The position numbers and the translations under genes are program-made. Under the pieces are notes generated by a model. The model had not been told where the DNA came from. It searched no databases and was given only the letters and a program-made list of their open reading frames with translations. Shown here piece after piece: positions 1-6,556 of a stretch of DNA of 7,825 bases. Source of the DNA: Halieaceae bacterium UBA4438 (GTDB taxonomy: Bacteria > Pseudomonadota > Gammaproteobacteria > Pseudomonadales > Halieaceae); assembly GCA_002390485.1 (NCBI GenBank), contig DGPO01000074.1:1-7825 (forward strand), given 5' to 3'. Each line of letters starts with the position of its first letter. The stretch's first letter is position 1.

Positions 1-138
1 CAGCACTTGAGACACGGCAACCCCGTCGTTCAGAGAGCATTCATAGAACTCGCTTATCATGGGTGTTTCCTCATGATGCGCAGCCATTGCGGACACACTC
101 AACGAAAGAGCACCCACGACCAGTAAACGCTTAAACAT
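1..138 (-). CDS. Small secreted protein of unknown function (3' end cut by window edge)
   Basis: The first 46 codons are visible, read leftward from an ATG at 138-136; the rest lies outside the window. The N-terminus is a clear Sec signal peptide: a basic start (MFKR), a hydrophobic core (LLVVGALSLSVS) and a likely cleavage after AMA. The mature protein would begin AHHEETP and continues with a Cys followed by SLNDG. A good ribosome binding site (AAGGGG, about 6 bases before the ATG) supports this start. I do not recognise the family and assign no function; it is probably periplasmic or secreted. It is likely the original downstream neighbour of the S9 peptidase gene, now separated from it by the inserted block. 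Without the insert, the gap from peptidase stop to this start would be about 130 bp. Confidence 0.72.
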   Translation of the reverse strand, partial: MFKRLLVVGALSLSVSAMAAHHEETPMISEFYECSLNDGVAVSQVL

Positions 139-154
139 ATATTTCCCCTTTTTT

Positions 155-182
155 TAAAATAATGGCCGCCCTCATGGGCCGC
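155..182 (-). terminator. Possible weak terminator hairpin ahead of the small secreted gene
   Basis: Read on the minus strand, GC-g-GCCC-ATGA-GGGC-g-GCC (164-182) can fold into a stem of about 6-7 pairs with one internal mismatch and a 4-base loop. It is followed by ATTATTTT, a short, interrupted T-run. It would stop transcription arriving from the inserted operon before the small secreted gene. The U-tract is poor and the same 50 bp must also hold the leader, and perhaps the promoter, of that gene, so this is tentative. Confidence 0.3.
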
Positions 183-190
183 TAAAACCA

Positions 191-406
191 GCATAGGATA
201 GGAAGCGCTAACTGCAAAAATAAAACCGGGGGGTGATGCAACGCCCGCATAAACGGCCGCTGCCACCGACTACAGGTGCTGCTTTAAAAACGACGGGTAT
301 GCCTCACTCGCTGTGATGCGATTCACTCGCTTTCGAAAACCATGACCCTCATCGGCAAATGGGACGTATTCAACGGGAATATTATTTGCAGGCACTTCGC
401 TCGACC
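191..406. repeat. Left copy of the direct repeat of about 215 bp flanking the inserted block
   Basis: This stretch aligns with 3541-3755 at a constant offset of 3350 up to base 398; the left copy then has one extra base (399) and the match ends at TCGACC. By hand count there are 10 substitutions and 1 indel over about 215 bp, including an identical run of 60 bases at 301-360. Similarity stops abruptly at both ends. It holds a copy of the 3' end of the S9 peptidase gene plus 79 bp downstream. The terminator hairpin of the right copy is damaged here: two pairing positions have changed (248 and 257) without compensation, so the left copy looks like the unconstrained one. It fills most of the gap between uxuA and the small secreted gene. 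Confidence 0.97.
270..406 (-). pseudogene. Orphan 3'-terminal fragment of the S9 peptidase gene
   Basis: The fragment corresponds to residues about 597-640 of the intact peptidase at 3620-5542, ending at the same TAG stop (272-270). It keeps the segment with the catalytic-type His (DEGHGF) but has neither the nucleophile Ser nor the Asp, nor any start. Against the intact copy it shows Arg601 to Pro, Leu611 to Pro, Leu633 to Pro and Glu637 to Lys, two synonymous changes, and a one-base insertion at about 399 that breaks the frame. This excess of radical changes indicates relaxed constraint. It is by-product DNA of the event that placed the uxuA block here and should not be called as a gene. 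Confidence 0.9.
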
Positions 407-427
407 CAATGCCTGTTGCCGCAGACC

Positions 428-1609
428 TCAATCGATGGCTGAAACAGCTCGGATAACGCCGCGAACTTCGGCCAAGCCTTTCATCCTGCCAATTGCTGAA
501 TAACCGGGATTAGAGGCGCGGTTGATATCTCCCATCATCAAATGTCCGTGATCAGGCCGAATATAGATTTCGCGCCCCGTGGCGCTTTCATTGTCGAGCA
601 GGTTTTTAATCACGCGGACCATGTCGATATCGCTGTCGAGGTGGCTGGCTTCAAAAAATGTCCGAGGCTCAGCCGGATCACGCGTCACGCCGCGCAGATG
701 CGCAAAGTGGATCCGAGTCCGATATCGATGTGCCATTTGTGGCAAGTCATTGTCCGGGCGGCTACCAAAGGTGCCAACGCATAGAGTGATCCCATTGCAA
801 TGGCTAGGCGCAGCGTCGAACAGCCTGTCGAGATCAGCCGGAGTGCAAATCACGCGCGGCAATCCAAACATATCCCAAGGCGGGTCGTCTGGATGGATCG
901 CGAGCTTCACATCAAACTTTTCCGCGGCAGGCAAAACACGCGCGAGAAAACTGACTAAATTTGCCCGTAGTCGGTCATGGTCAACATTAGAATACCGCGC
1001 CAACGCCGCACGGAAATCTTCAAGCGAATAGGCGTCTGTCATCTTACCCGGCAATCCGGCAATAATCGTTTGGGTGAGTGAGGTGACTTCCTCAGCAGAC
1101 ATCACCTCAAAAACCGCCTGAGCGCGCGCTATCTCATCTTTGCTGTAGTCGGCCTCAGCATCCTCGCGCTTCAAAATAAACAGATCAAATGCGGCGAACC
1201 GATCCTGATCAAAACGCAAAGCGAAAACGCCGTTTGGCAATTGGTATTTCAGGTCCGTCCGAGTCCAGTCAATAACCGGCATGAAGTTGTAGCAGATGGT
1301 TTTAACACCCTCCGCCGCCAGATTTTCCATGCTCGAGATCCAAGCATCAACATAGGTGTCATGCCCTGGGGCCGCGAGTTTGACGTCATCATGCACGGGG
1401 ATGCTTTCGACTACGGTCCAATGCAGCTCAGAGCCCTCGATATTGTCCGCCTCAATCAAGGCGCGGTGCCTGACAATTGAATCGCGCGGCCACACCTCTC
1501 CGATTGGAATATCGTGCAATGCGCTGACAATATCGGTGGCGCCGGTTTGCCTGATTTCCTCAAGACTAACCGGATCACTGGGTCCAAACCATCGCCAAGA
1601 CTCACGCAT
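428..1609 (-). CDS. uxuA: Mannonate dehydratase (EC 4.2.1.8)
   Basis: UxuA dehydrates D-mannonate to 2-keto-3-deoxy-D-gluconate in the cytosol, a step of glucuronate breakdown; the family uses Mn2+ or Fe2+. The 393-residue product has the usual length (about 394 in E. coli) and the typical opening WRWFGPSDPVSL with HDIPIGEVWP near residues 32-41. The expected metal ligands are present in order: His239 (HPDDPP), Cys277 (LCVGTFGS), His304 (AHLRG) and Asp353 (RPDHGH). The C-terminus (IGRMKGLAEVRG) is complete. The start is supported by family alignment and by AAAGGG just after the upstream stop. It begins 15 bp after the transporter gene ends, so the two should be co-transcribed. No uxaC, uxuB or KDG kinase gene is in the window, so the rest of the pathway must be elsewhere. 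The gene appears intact although the neighbouring integrase is dead. Confidence 0.95.
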   Translation of the reverse strand: MRESWRWFGPSDPVSLEEIRQTGATDIVSALHDIPIGEVWPRDSIVRHRALIEADNIEGSELHWTVVESIPVHDDVKLAAPGHDTYVDAWISSMENLAAEGVKTICYNFMPVIDWTRTDLKYQLPNGVFALRFDQDRFAAFDLFILKREDAEADYSKDEIARAQAVFEVMSAEEVTSLTQTIIAGLPGKMTDAYSLEDFRAALARYSNVDHDRLRANLVSFLARVLPAAEKFDVKLAIHPDDPPWDMFGLPRVICTPADLDRLFDAAPSHCNGITLCVGTFGSRPDNDLPQMAHRYRTRIHFAHLRGVTRDPAEPRTFFEASHLDSDIDMVRVIKNLLDNESATGREIYIRPDHGHLMMGDINRASNPGYSAIGRMKGLAEVRGVIRAVSAID

Positions 1610-1624
1610 TTTCTCGTACCCTTT

Positions 1625-2881
1625 TTAGGTGTTCAACATGCCCATGAGACCTTGAAAGCCCATATAGCCCGTCAGAAGCGAAAACAGGAATAACCCGCCA
1701 AGCCCTGTATTGGTCAAAACCGAATTGCGATGCGCACCCATGAGATCGACCCGGTTTCCAAGATAGATGATGCAGCCAACCGTCACCGGCAGCAGCACGA
1801 CGTTGAACGCTTGGGACAATATCAGCACGAAAATTGGACGGGCATCAAACAACGGCACGACCAATCCGAGCATTGAAATCGCTGCCACAAATAATCGGTA
1901 CTGCCACATGGTCATATCGCGCGGCGTGCTGCGAAAATCGCACAGCAGCCACGGGATCATGAGCAAGTTTGGAAATTGCGAAGACACGCCGGCAGCAATG
2001 ATGCCAATGGCAAAGATCGAAACCGCCAATGGACCCGCAAGAGGCTCTAACAAGCCAATCATTTGCGAGGCATTGTCCAGGCCGATCCCTTGAACATGCA
2101 GACTGCCCGCGGCGGCCGCCATGATCGACGCGCTGATCACAAACATCATGATCGCCGTAAATGCGGCATCGCGGCGCTGCTGTTTGTCGTGCTTAATCGT
2201 CCAGCCCGCCTCTTTCACCAAAGTCGTGCGCAAGATGAACAGGCCGGAGAAAATTGTGGTGCCGACCATTGATGCGATCAGGAGCAAAGGCCCTGTTTCG
2301 CTGTTTGCAACCTCAGGCACGGACGGAACCAACCCAGCGGCCATATCTCCAACTGGCGGCATCAGAATGAAGAAGTTGAGCACGAAGCAGCCCGCCATAA
2401 TCGCAACGATCACCGCGAGGGTTCGCTCAAATACTTGCGTGCGCCCGCTCCAGAAAATGAAGTATGCAACGGCGCAAAAGAAGGCGGCCCAAAATAGCGG
2501 ATCAATCCCGTCTACGATAAACGTCTTCGACCATTCGTAGCTGATTTCGGCGACGATCCCCATGACGCCCATCACGCTGGCGCAAACGCCGATGCCCAGT
2601 GCGAAAATAAAGAACACTCCGACTGCAGGGTGGATATGCTTGCGAAATGCCTCCAGCGCAGTCTCACCAGTGACCAGCGTATAGCGGCCATAAGTCGCGA
2701 TCATCAGATATGTGGCCGCGCAGGAGATGAGCACTGTCCATAGCAGGCTCATCCCGTAGTTCGCTCCGGCGGTGGCCATCGTAGTGACGCTGCCCGTACC
2801 GATGTTAAATCCGAGCAGAAATATGCCTGGCAGGAACAGGGCCAATGTCGACTTTAGCCGGTTAGCAGTTGATGTCGCCAT
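1625..2881 (-). CDS. Nramp-fold membrane transporter lacking the metal-binding motifs
   Basis: This 418-residue inner-membrane protein has about 11 hydrophobic segments (roughly residues 13-33, 42-62, 84-112, 130-147, 154-175, 199-218, 241-262, 283-308, 329-347, 349-375 and 391-411), as in Nramp/MntH proteins of the APC (LeuT-fold) superfamily. The first segment aligns without gaps to MntH: LPG, then GTGS, then AGANYG-SLLW. Where Nramp metal transporters have DPGN there is GTGS (28-31); where segment 6 has MPH there is FSG (211-213), followed by Arg218 in place of the usual His. Both main metal-ligand sites are therefore lost, and transport of Mn2+ or Fe2+ cannot be assumed. Linkage to uxuA suggests a role in uronate or sugar-acid use, but this is inference. 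I chose the ATG at 2881-2879 because the Nramp-like sequence starts there with GGAG 12 bases upstream; the open frame extends 72 codons further with no family-like sequence. Confidence 0.85.
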   Translation of the reverse strand: MATSTANRLKSTLALFLPGIFLLGFNIGTGSVTTMATAGANYGMSLLWTVLISCAATYLMIATYGRYTLVTGETALEAFRKHIHPAVGVFFIFALGIGVCASVMGVMGIVAEISYEWSKTFIVDGIDPLFWAAFFCAVAYFIFWSGRTQVFERTLAVIVAIMAGCFVLNFFILMPPVGDMAAGLVPSVPEVANSETGPLLLIASMVGTTIFSGLFILRTTLVKEAGWTIKHDKQQRRDAAFTAIMMFVISASIMAAAAGSLHVQGIGLDNASQMIGLLEPLAGPLAVSIFAIGIIAAGVSSQFPNLLMIPWLLCDFRSTPRDMTMWQYRLFVAAISMLGLVVPLFDARPIFVLILSQAFNVVLLPVTVGCIIYLGNRVDLMGAHRNSVLTNTGLGGLFLFSLLTGYMGFQGLMGMLNT

Positions 2882-3110
2882 GGTTAGTCCGATCTCCAAA
2901 CCCCTTGCCACAATAACTGAACCCCGCGAGAGCAAGCAATGCAAGACGTCCGTATCGCTTATCCGGTGCAGCTCGACAAGAGCCGAACTGCATCTGCCAG
3001 CGAAAGCGGAATTGGATGAATGGCAGGAACTGGATCGGAAGCCGAACGACAGCTTTTTTCCTCGGGTAGCTAGAGGCAGACATTCAGCGTTCCGCACCTG
3101 AGATCAGAAC
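2882..3110. other. Non-coding gap upstream of the transporter-uxuA operon
   Basis: These 229 bases lie between the integrase remnant's stop codon and the transporter start. No frame gives a recognisable protein. The promoter of the transporter-uxuA operon should be here. The best candidate I see is TTGCTT, 18 bases, TATTGT, ending about 30 bp before the ATG, but it matches consensus poorly and I do not call it. No convincing operator palindrome or riboswitch fold is visible by eye. Confidence 0.45.
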
Positions 3111-3546
3111 TTACGGGATAATTTGCGGAATATGTTTCTCAATTTCCGCGCCAACGACATCGGCAACAGCGAGGATGTGCGCATCTTCGAGGTGCGAATA
3201 CCATGCAGTCGTGCGAATGTCTGCGTGTCCCAGAAGGTTTACGATCATCGGGAAAGTCTCTGATGAGCGCGCATTGAGGCTGGCGTAATTGTGATGCAGG
3301 TCATGCAGCCTTACATCCGCTAGGCCAATGTCGCTTCTCAATTTGCGCCAGAATCCATCGAGCGCCAAAACGGGCTGCCTATCGAACTTGAACACGCGCT
3401 CATTCTTTTTTACCGCGCGGAAATTCAGCAAGGACTGCCCTCGCTTCAGGGCCGAGCCGGACAATGCGCGGTCCGGTCTTCGAGTTCGTCAGTTTCAGCT
3501 TGCGCCCCTGAACCTCGCCCCAGGTCAGGTTGAGAATTTCGCTTAG
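3111..3546 (-). pseudogene. Tyrosine recombinase (phage-type integrase) remnant, inactivated three ways
   Basis: The remnant is the C-terminal part of a phage-integrase catalytic domain. In order it shows LSEILNLTWGEV, KLTNSKTGPRIVRL, an HDLxH box, LLGHADIRTT and the nucleophile region WYSHL, ending at TAA (3113-3111). Lesions: (1) the 5' end stops at the repeat boundary, so the N-terminal domain and the first catalytic Arg, expected just before LSE, are replaced by repeat-derived sequence; (2) a one-base expansion of an A-run (T6 at 3406-3411 on the plus strand) shifts the frame after FPRGKK, and removing one A rejoins it to KNERVF; (3) the second catalytic Arg of HxxR is His (HDLHH, codon at 3294-3296), one transition from Arg. 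The Tyr is still present. The protein cannot be functional as it stands. It sits beside the intact end of the peptidase gene, where island integrases often lie. Confidence 0.88.
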
Positions 3547-3755
3547 GATAGGCAGCGCTAACTGCAAAAATAAAACCGGGGGGTGATGCAACGCCCGTAT
3601 AAACGGGCGCTGCCACCGACTATAGGTGCTGCTCTAAAAACGACAGGTATGCCTCACTCGCTGTGATGCGATTCACTCGCTTTCGAAAACCATGACCCTC
3701 ATCGGCAAATAGGACGTACTCAACGGGAATATTATTTGCACGCACTTCCTCGACC
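3541..3755. repeat. Right copy of the direct repeat of about 215 bp (within the intact peptidase locus)
   Basis: This copy is the true 3' end of the S9 peptidase gene (3620-3755) plus 79 bp downstream with an intact terminator-like hairpin. Its outer edge at 3541-3546 overlaps the integrase codons for LSE, so the junction has a few bases of ambiguity or microhomology (GC-TAGGATA in both copies). Because its coding part and hairpin are both intact, this is taken as the functional copy and 191-406 as the displaced one. Confidence 0.97.
3566..3613 (-). terminator. Hairpin with delayed U-tract after the S9 peptidase
   Basis: On the minus strand GCAGCGCCCGT-TTAT-ACGGGCGTTGC (3613-3588) forms an 11-bp stem with a 4-base loop. 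One pair is G-U, which can form only in minus-strand RNA, so the structure belongs to the peptidase transcript. It begins 6 bases after the TAG stop. A TTTTATTTTT tract follows (3575-3566), but 12 bases after the stem rather than directly. It could therefore be an imperfect intrinsic terminator or a 3'-end-stabilising hairpin that leaks into the inserted block. In the left repeat copy the same stem is broken at two positions. Confidence 0.55.
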
Positions 3756-5542
3756 AGTTCGTCGCTTTCGACTTGAAGAACACGGGGATCATTTGCGCCC
3801 TGGACCACAAGTAAGGGTTTCACAATATTTTGCGCGTGAAACAGTGGTGAAATCGCTGTCAATCGATCGGTATCGGTTGCCGGGTCACCCAGCTCAGCGT
3901 AGAGCGACGTACGAAACGCCCCCCACCAAGGTGGAATGGATTCCAGTGTTCTGAGCCAGTTGGTGACACCAAAGATGTTGATACCCACCTCAAATGACTC
4001 AGGCTCAAACGCCAGAGCCGCCGCGACCATATAGCCACCGTACGAGCCACCGATAATGCCGACCCGCTCACCATCAATCCATTCGTAAGCCGCAAGGAAC
4101 GCTCTTGAGGCAACGACGTCACCCAAATCGGCCTCACCGTGTTTTAAGTCATCAAGGTGAAAAAATGTCTTGCCGTAGCCGCTCGATCCCCGATTGTTGA
4201 TTTGGTAGACCGCGTAACCGTGATTGACCAAATGCTGAATGACCGCAGAATAACCTTTGCGACTCTGGCCCCCAGGCCCACCGTGGACCCACACTAATGC
4301 CGGCACGGGGCTCTCAGCAGACGCCTCTCGAGGCTTGTATAGAATTCCTGGCACTTGCAGACCGTCATAGCTTGCAAAGCGCACCACGTCGCCCTCAACC
4401 ATGAGGCTACTCTCAATCACCGGATTGAGTGCGCGCGTCAGTCGGGTCGCGTCAGCATTCAATGGCATGTGGTACACATCGTACGGCGCTGTGTCGCGGT
4501 ATAAGCCAAAGGCAATAGCAGACTCGTCACGGTTAAACCGGACTTGAGCAAGGTCACCCTCGGGTACATTTTTAAGGACAATATCGCGACCTGTAGTCAG
4601 GTCTTTAAGCGTTACAACCGTTCGCGCGTCGTTGTTAATTCCACTTACCCTGTAACGCCCACTGGGTGAATAGCCGACGTACATCACGTCCCAGTCTTCC
4701 GCGATCAACACCTGCCTTGCGCCCGTGTCGAGCGACAGGGTCCATGCCTGACTGAACTCTCCAAACTCATTGGTCGAGTAAATAAACTGGCGACTGTCGG
4801 GCGTAAAACCCATTGAAGCGTATTCAATATTGCCCTCGTGGGGCGTGATATTGACCAGCTCCAGCTCGCTGGCAGCGACGTCGATTAAAAAGAGATCGGT
4901 GTCAGCGTTGCTATTATTGCGGGCATAAACCACCCAGCGCCCATCACTACTGATCGCACCGAGATCCAGACCCTCGCTATTCTCATACAGCATCGTCCGT
5001 GAGTAATCCGCTGCGCTGTAACGGTACATGTCAAAGGCCGCGCCATCACGCTCATTGCTGTAGATGAAAAACTCGGATCCGTCAGACGACCAACCAGCAA
5101 ACCCGGCCTTGTGTCCCTCTCCAGGGGTCAGGTCTTTACTGACTCCTGCAGGCGACATGGCAAACACGTGGGTTAACTCATCGCCATTACCGTCCTGTTG
5201 GTAAATAAACCGATCATCGTTCGGAAACCATGAGTCGACATAGACGCCGCGATCGGAAGACTCGGTCAGCACAGTCATCTGCCCCGATTCAACGTTCAAG
5301 CGATACGCGTTGTAGACCCCCGTTTCGTCAGAGCTCACGATCAAATCGCCGTTTACCCCAGAGAATGCATAAGGCCCGGAACCGCCCATCCGGTAACCCG
5401 TAGTTTGAAAGAATTGCTCTGCGGAATATTGTTGGTGAGCGAGGGACTGCTCAGCGCCCTCACTGACCGGTTGATCGGGCGTACAACCCAGCAGCAACAC
5501 TGTAACAAGGGCCAGCGTGCTCACTACTTGAATCATTTTCAT
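3620..5542 (-). CDS. S9-family (prolyl oligopeptidase-like) serine peptidase, lipoprotein
   Basis: This 640-residue product resembles acylaminoacyl-peptidase or dipeptidyl-peptidase type S9 enzymes, which cleave short peptides. The N-terminus is a lipoprotein signal with lipobox LLGC, giving lipidated Cys20; Thr-Pro-Asp follows, so outer- or inner-membrane anchoring outside the cytoplasm is expected. Residues about 50-380 are a beta-propeller region with repeated WSSDG, ISSDG, FTPDS and YSPSG blade motifs. Residues about 390-640 are the alpha/beta-hydrolase domain: oxyanion motif HGGPGG (420-425), NNRGSSGYG (449-457), Ser500 in GGSYGG, Asp585 in GANDPRV and His617 in DEGHGF. The triad is complete. 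AGGA 8 bases before the ATG supports the start. It lies 72 bp after the MBL-fold gene and may share its transcript. The last 44 codons are duplicated at 273-406. Peptide substrate and exact S9 subfamily cannot be told from sequence. Confidence 0.93.
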   Translation of the reverse strand: MKMIQVVSTLALVTVLLLGCTPDQPVSEGAEQSLAHQQYSAEQFFQTTGYRMGGSGPYAFSGVNGDLIVSSDETGVYNAYRLNVESGQMTVLTESSDRGVYVDSWFPNDDRFIYQQDGNGDELTHVFAMSPAGVSKDLTPGEGHKAGFAGWSSDGSEFFIYSNERDGAAFDMYRYSAADYSRTMLYENSEGLDLGAISSDGRWVVYARNNSNADTDLFLIDVAASELELVNITPHEGNIEYASMGFTPDSRQFIYSTNEFGEFSQAWTLSLDTGARQVLIAEDWDVMYVGYSPSGRYRVSGINNDARTVVTLKDLTTGRDIVLKNVPEGDLAQVRFNRDESAIAFGLYRDTAPYDVYHMPLNADATRLTRALNPVIESSLMVEGDVVRFASYDGLQVPGILYKPREASAESPVPALVWVHGGPGGQSRKGYSAVIQHLVNHGYAVYQINNRGSSGYGKTFFHLDDLKHGEADLGDVVASRAFLAAYEWIDGERVGIIGGSYGGYMVAAALAFEPESFEVGINIFGVTNWLRTLESIPPWWGAFRTSLYAELGDPATDTDRLTAISPLFHAQNIVKPLLVVQGANDPRVLQVESDELVEEVRANNIPVEYVLFADEGHGFRKRVNRITASEAYLSFLEQHL

Positions 5543-5614
5543 AAGGTCAATCCTGCGTAATTACAGTTGTCTCGTCGACGTACCCTAACATTGCCCAGCG
5601 CAACATAACGAAAC

Positions 5615-6547
5615 TTAAAACACATCCAAATCGCGTGCAGAAACAACCTCTCCACTGAACTCGGCTTTGACTTCCTCGAGTAACGTATCGTGGGTCGAGC
5701 CCCACAACAATTGATGGTAGAGCACCAAAAGCTTTGGTTTGACCTCAGACGCCAAACGCCCAAGCTCCGAAGTCGATGTGTGGTTTTTTGCATGGTACTT
5801 CTGCCATTGAGGTTCTTTCTTGGCAAACCCTTCTTGACTGTAAACTTCGTGCACCAGTATGTCGGCGCCGCGCGCATACTTTGCAAGTTCGCGTGAAGGC
5901 GCCGTATCGCCCGACACAACAATGACCCGGTCGGGTGTAGTAAACCGATATCCCCATGCATCGGGCCAACTTCCGTGTGGGACACGAAAGGCCTCTACCG
6001 TGACGTTTTCATCCTTAAAAATAAGGCCTGACTCAGTGACCTCTTGTGTCTCGACGCGCCAGCCTTGATTGTTGGCGGGCTGTTCACTGTACAAGCGGTA
6101 GCGAATATCTTCTTCGTAGGCCTCTAGGACTTTGTCTGCCATGTGCTTAGTGCCTTCGGGACCAAATAATTTTAACGGTGAATCCCGACCCACCGTCCAC
6201 GCGGTCAGGATCAAGTCAGGAAGACCCACCGTATGATCAGAGTGTAGGTGCGTTAAAAACGCGTGCTTAAGGTTTTCGACCGCCAGACCCTCGATCTCGC
6301 CACCGTACTCAGGCGATAGTGAAGACGCTTGCCTGACCACGCCCGGTCCGAAGTCCACTAAATACGGTTCGCCGTTCACGACAATTGCGAGCGATGGCCC
6401 AGATCTGTCGGGAAATGGGTTAGGTGTTCCAGTCCCTAGCATGACGAGTTGAGTAATGTCTGATCCGCGCCAGTCGTCTGCCAGACCTGTCGGTGCCTGA
6501 AGCGAAATAACGAGTGCGAAGAAAATCAGTAATGCGTGTTTAAACAT
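5615..6547 (-). CDS. Exported metallo-beta-lactamase-fold hydrolase (RNase Z-like motif set)
   Basis: This 310-residue protein has a signal peptide (MFKHALLIFFALVISLQAPTG, cleavage probably near GLA-DD). A complete two-metal MBL core follows: LGTGTPNP near residue 38, His100-x-His102-x-Asp104-His105, His191 in VPHG, Asp214 in SGDT, His256 in NHTST and His278 in LYHQL. The GTGTP opening and NHTST motif are typical of the RNase Z/arylsulfatase-like branch. Because the protein is exported, tRNA processing is unlikely; an ester, lactone, sulfate or phosphodiester substrate is more plausible but not determinable. It begins 9 bp after the preceding stop, and its likely ribosome site GGAGTGA includes that stop codon, so translational coupling is likely. 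A 72-bp gap without an obvious terminator leads to the peptidase gene. Confidence 0.9.
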   Translation of the reverse strand: MFKHALLIFFALVISLQAPTGLADDWRGSDITQLVMLGTGTPNPFPDRSGPSLAIVVNGEPYLVDFGPGVVRQASSLSPEYGGEIEGLAVENLKHAFLTHLHSDHTVGLPDLILTAWTVGRDSPLKLFGPEGTKHMADKVLEAYEEDIRYRLYSEQPANNQGWRVETQEVTESGLIFKDENVTVEAFRVPHGSWPDAWGYRFTTPDRVIVVSGDTAPSRELAKYARGADILVHEVYSQEGFAKKEPQWQKYHAKNHTSTSELGRLASEVKPKLLVLYHQLLWGSTHDTLLEEVKAEFSGEVVSARDLDVF

Positions 6548-6556
6548 AGCCTAAGG

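Larger units (their letters stand above)
407..3540. mobile_element. Inserted block of about 3.13 kb carrying uxuA, a transporter and a dead integrase
   Basis: The block is defined by the direct repeat on each side. Its left edge lies only 21 bp beyond the uxuA stop codon, and its right edge falls inside the integrase remnant. Contents in transcription order are the tyrosine-recombinase pseudogene, 229 bp of non-coding DNA, the Nramp-like transporter and uxuA. It interrupts what would otherwise be a peptidase to small-secreted-gene junction. The integrase points to a genomic-island or phage-like origin. However, it is truncated exactly at the repeat boundary, so the repeats are not obviously the att sites of this integrase. 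Entry by a single crossover through shared peptidase DNA, or by duplication-forming illegitimate recombination, fits equally well. The insertion itself is well supported; the mechanism is not. Confidence 0.75.

Noticed and set aside
191..406. Repeat pair as classical att sites of the local integrase
   Set aside because: The integrase is truncated at the repeat edge and the repeat of about 215 bp is far longer than a crossover core. Not excluded, but not supported.
579..1031. 150-codon plus-strand open frame opposite uxuA
   Set aside because: It is the antisense of a well-conserved uxuA region, with low-complexity Ser/Arg content and no recognisable motif.
2882..3097. 72-codon N-terminal extension of the transporter frame to an ATG at 3097
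   Set aside because: The extension is Ser/Cys/Arg-rich with no family-like sequence, and the Nramp-like part begins right at the ATG at 2881, which has GGAG upstream.
3400..3415. Programmed ribosomal frameshift at the A-run in the integrase
   Set aside because: Joining the two frames needs a +1 shift, not the -1 slip typical of A-AAA-AAG sites, and the protein also lacks two catalytic Arg residues. A disabling indel is simpler.
3400..3591. A 63-codon open frame starting at a TTG in the repeat and running into the integrase
   Set aside because: It is a chimera: its first residues come from reading the peptidase downstream repeat, and it ends at the frameshift stop. It is part of the integrase pseudogene.
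5539..5985. 148-codon minus-strand open frame overlapping the MBL gene and its downstream gap
   Set aside because: It lies in another frame of the MBL gene, has Arg/Cys-rich content without motifs, and the MBL frame carries all conserved residues.
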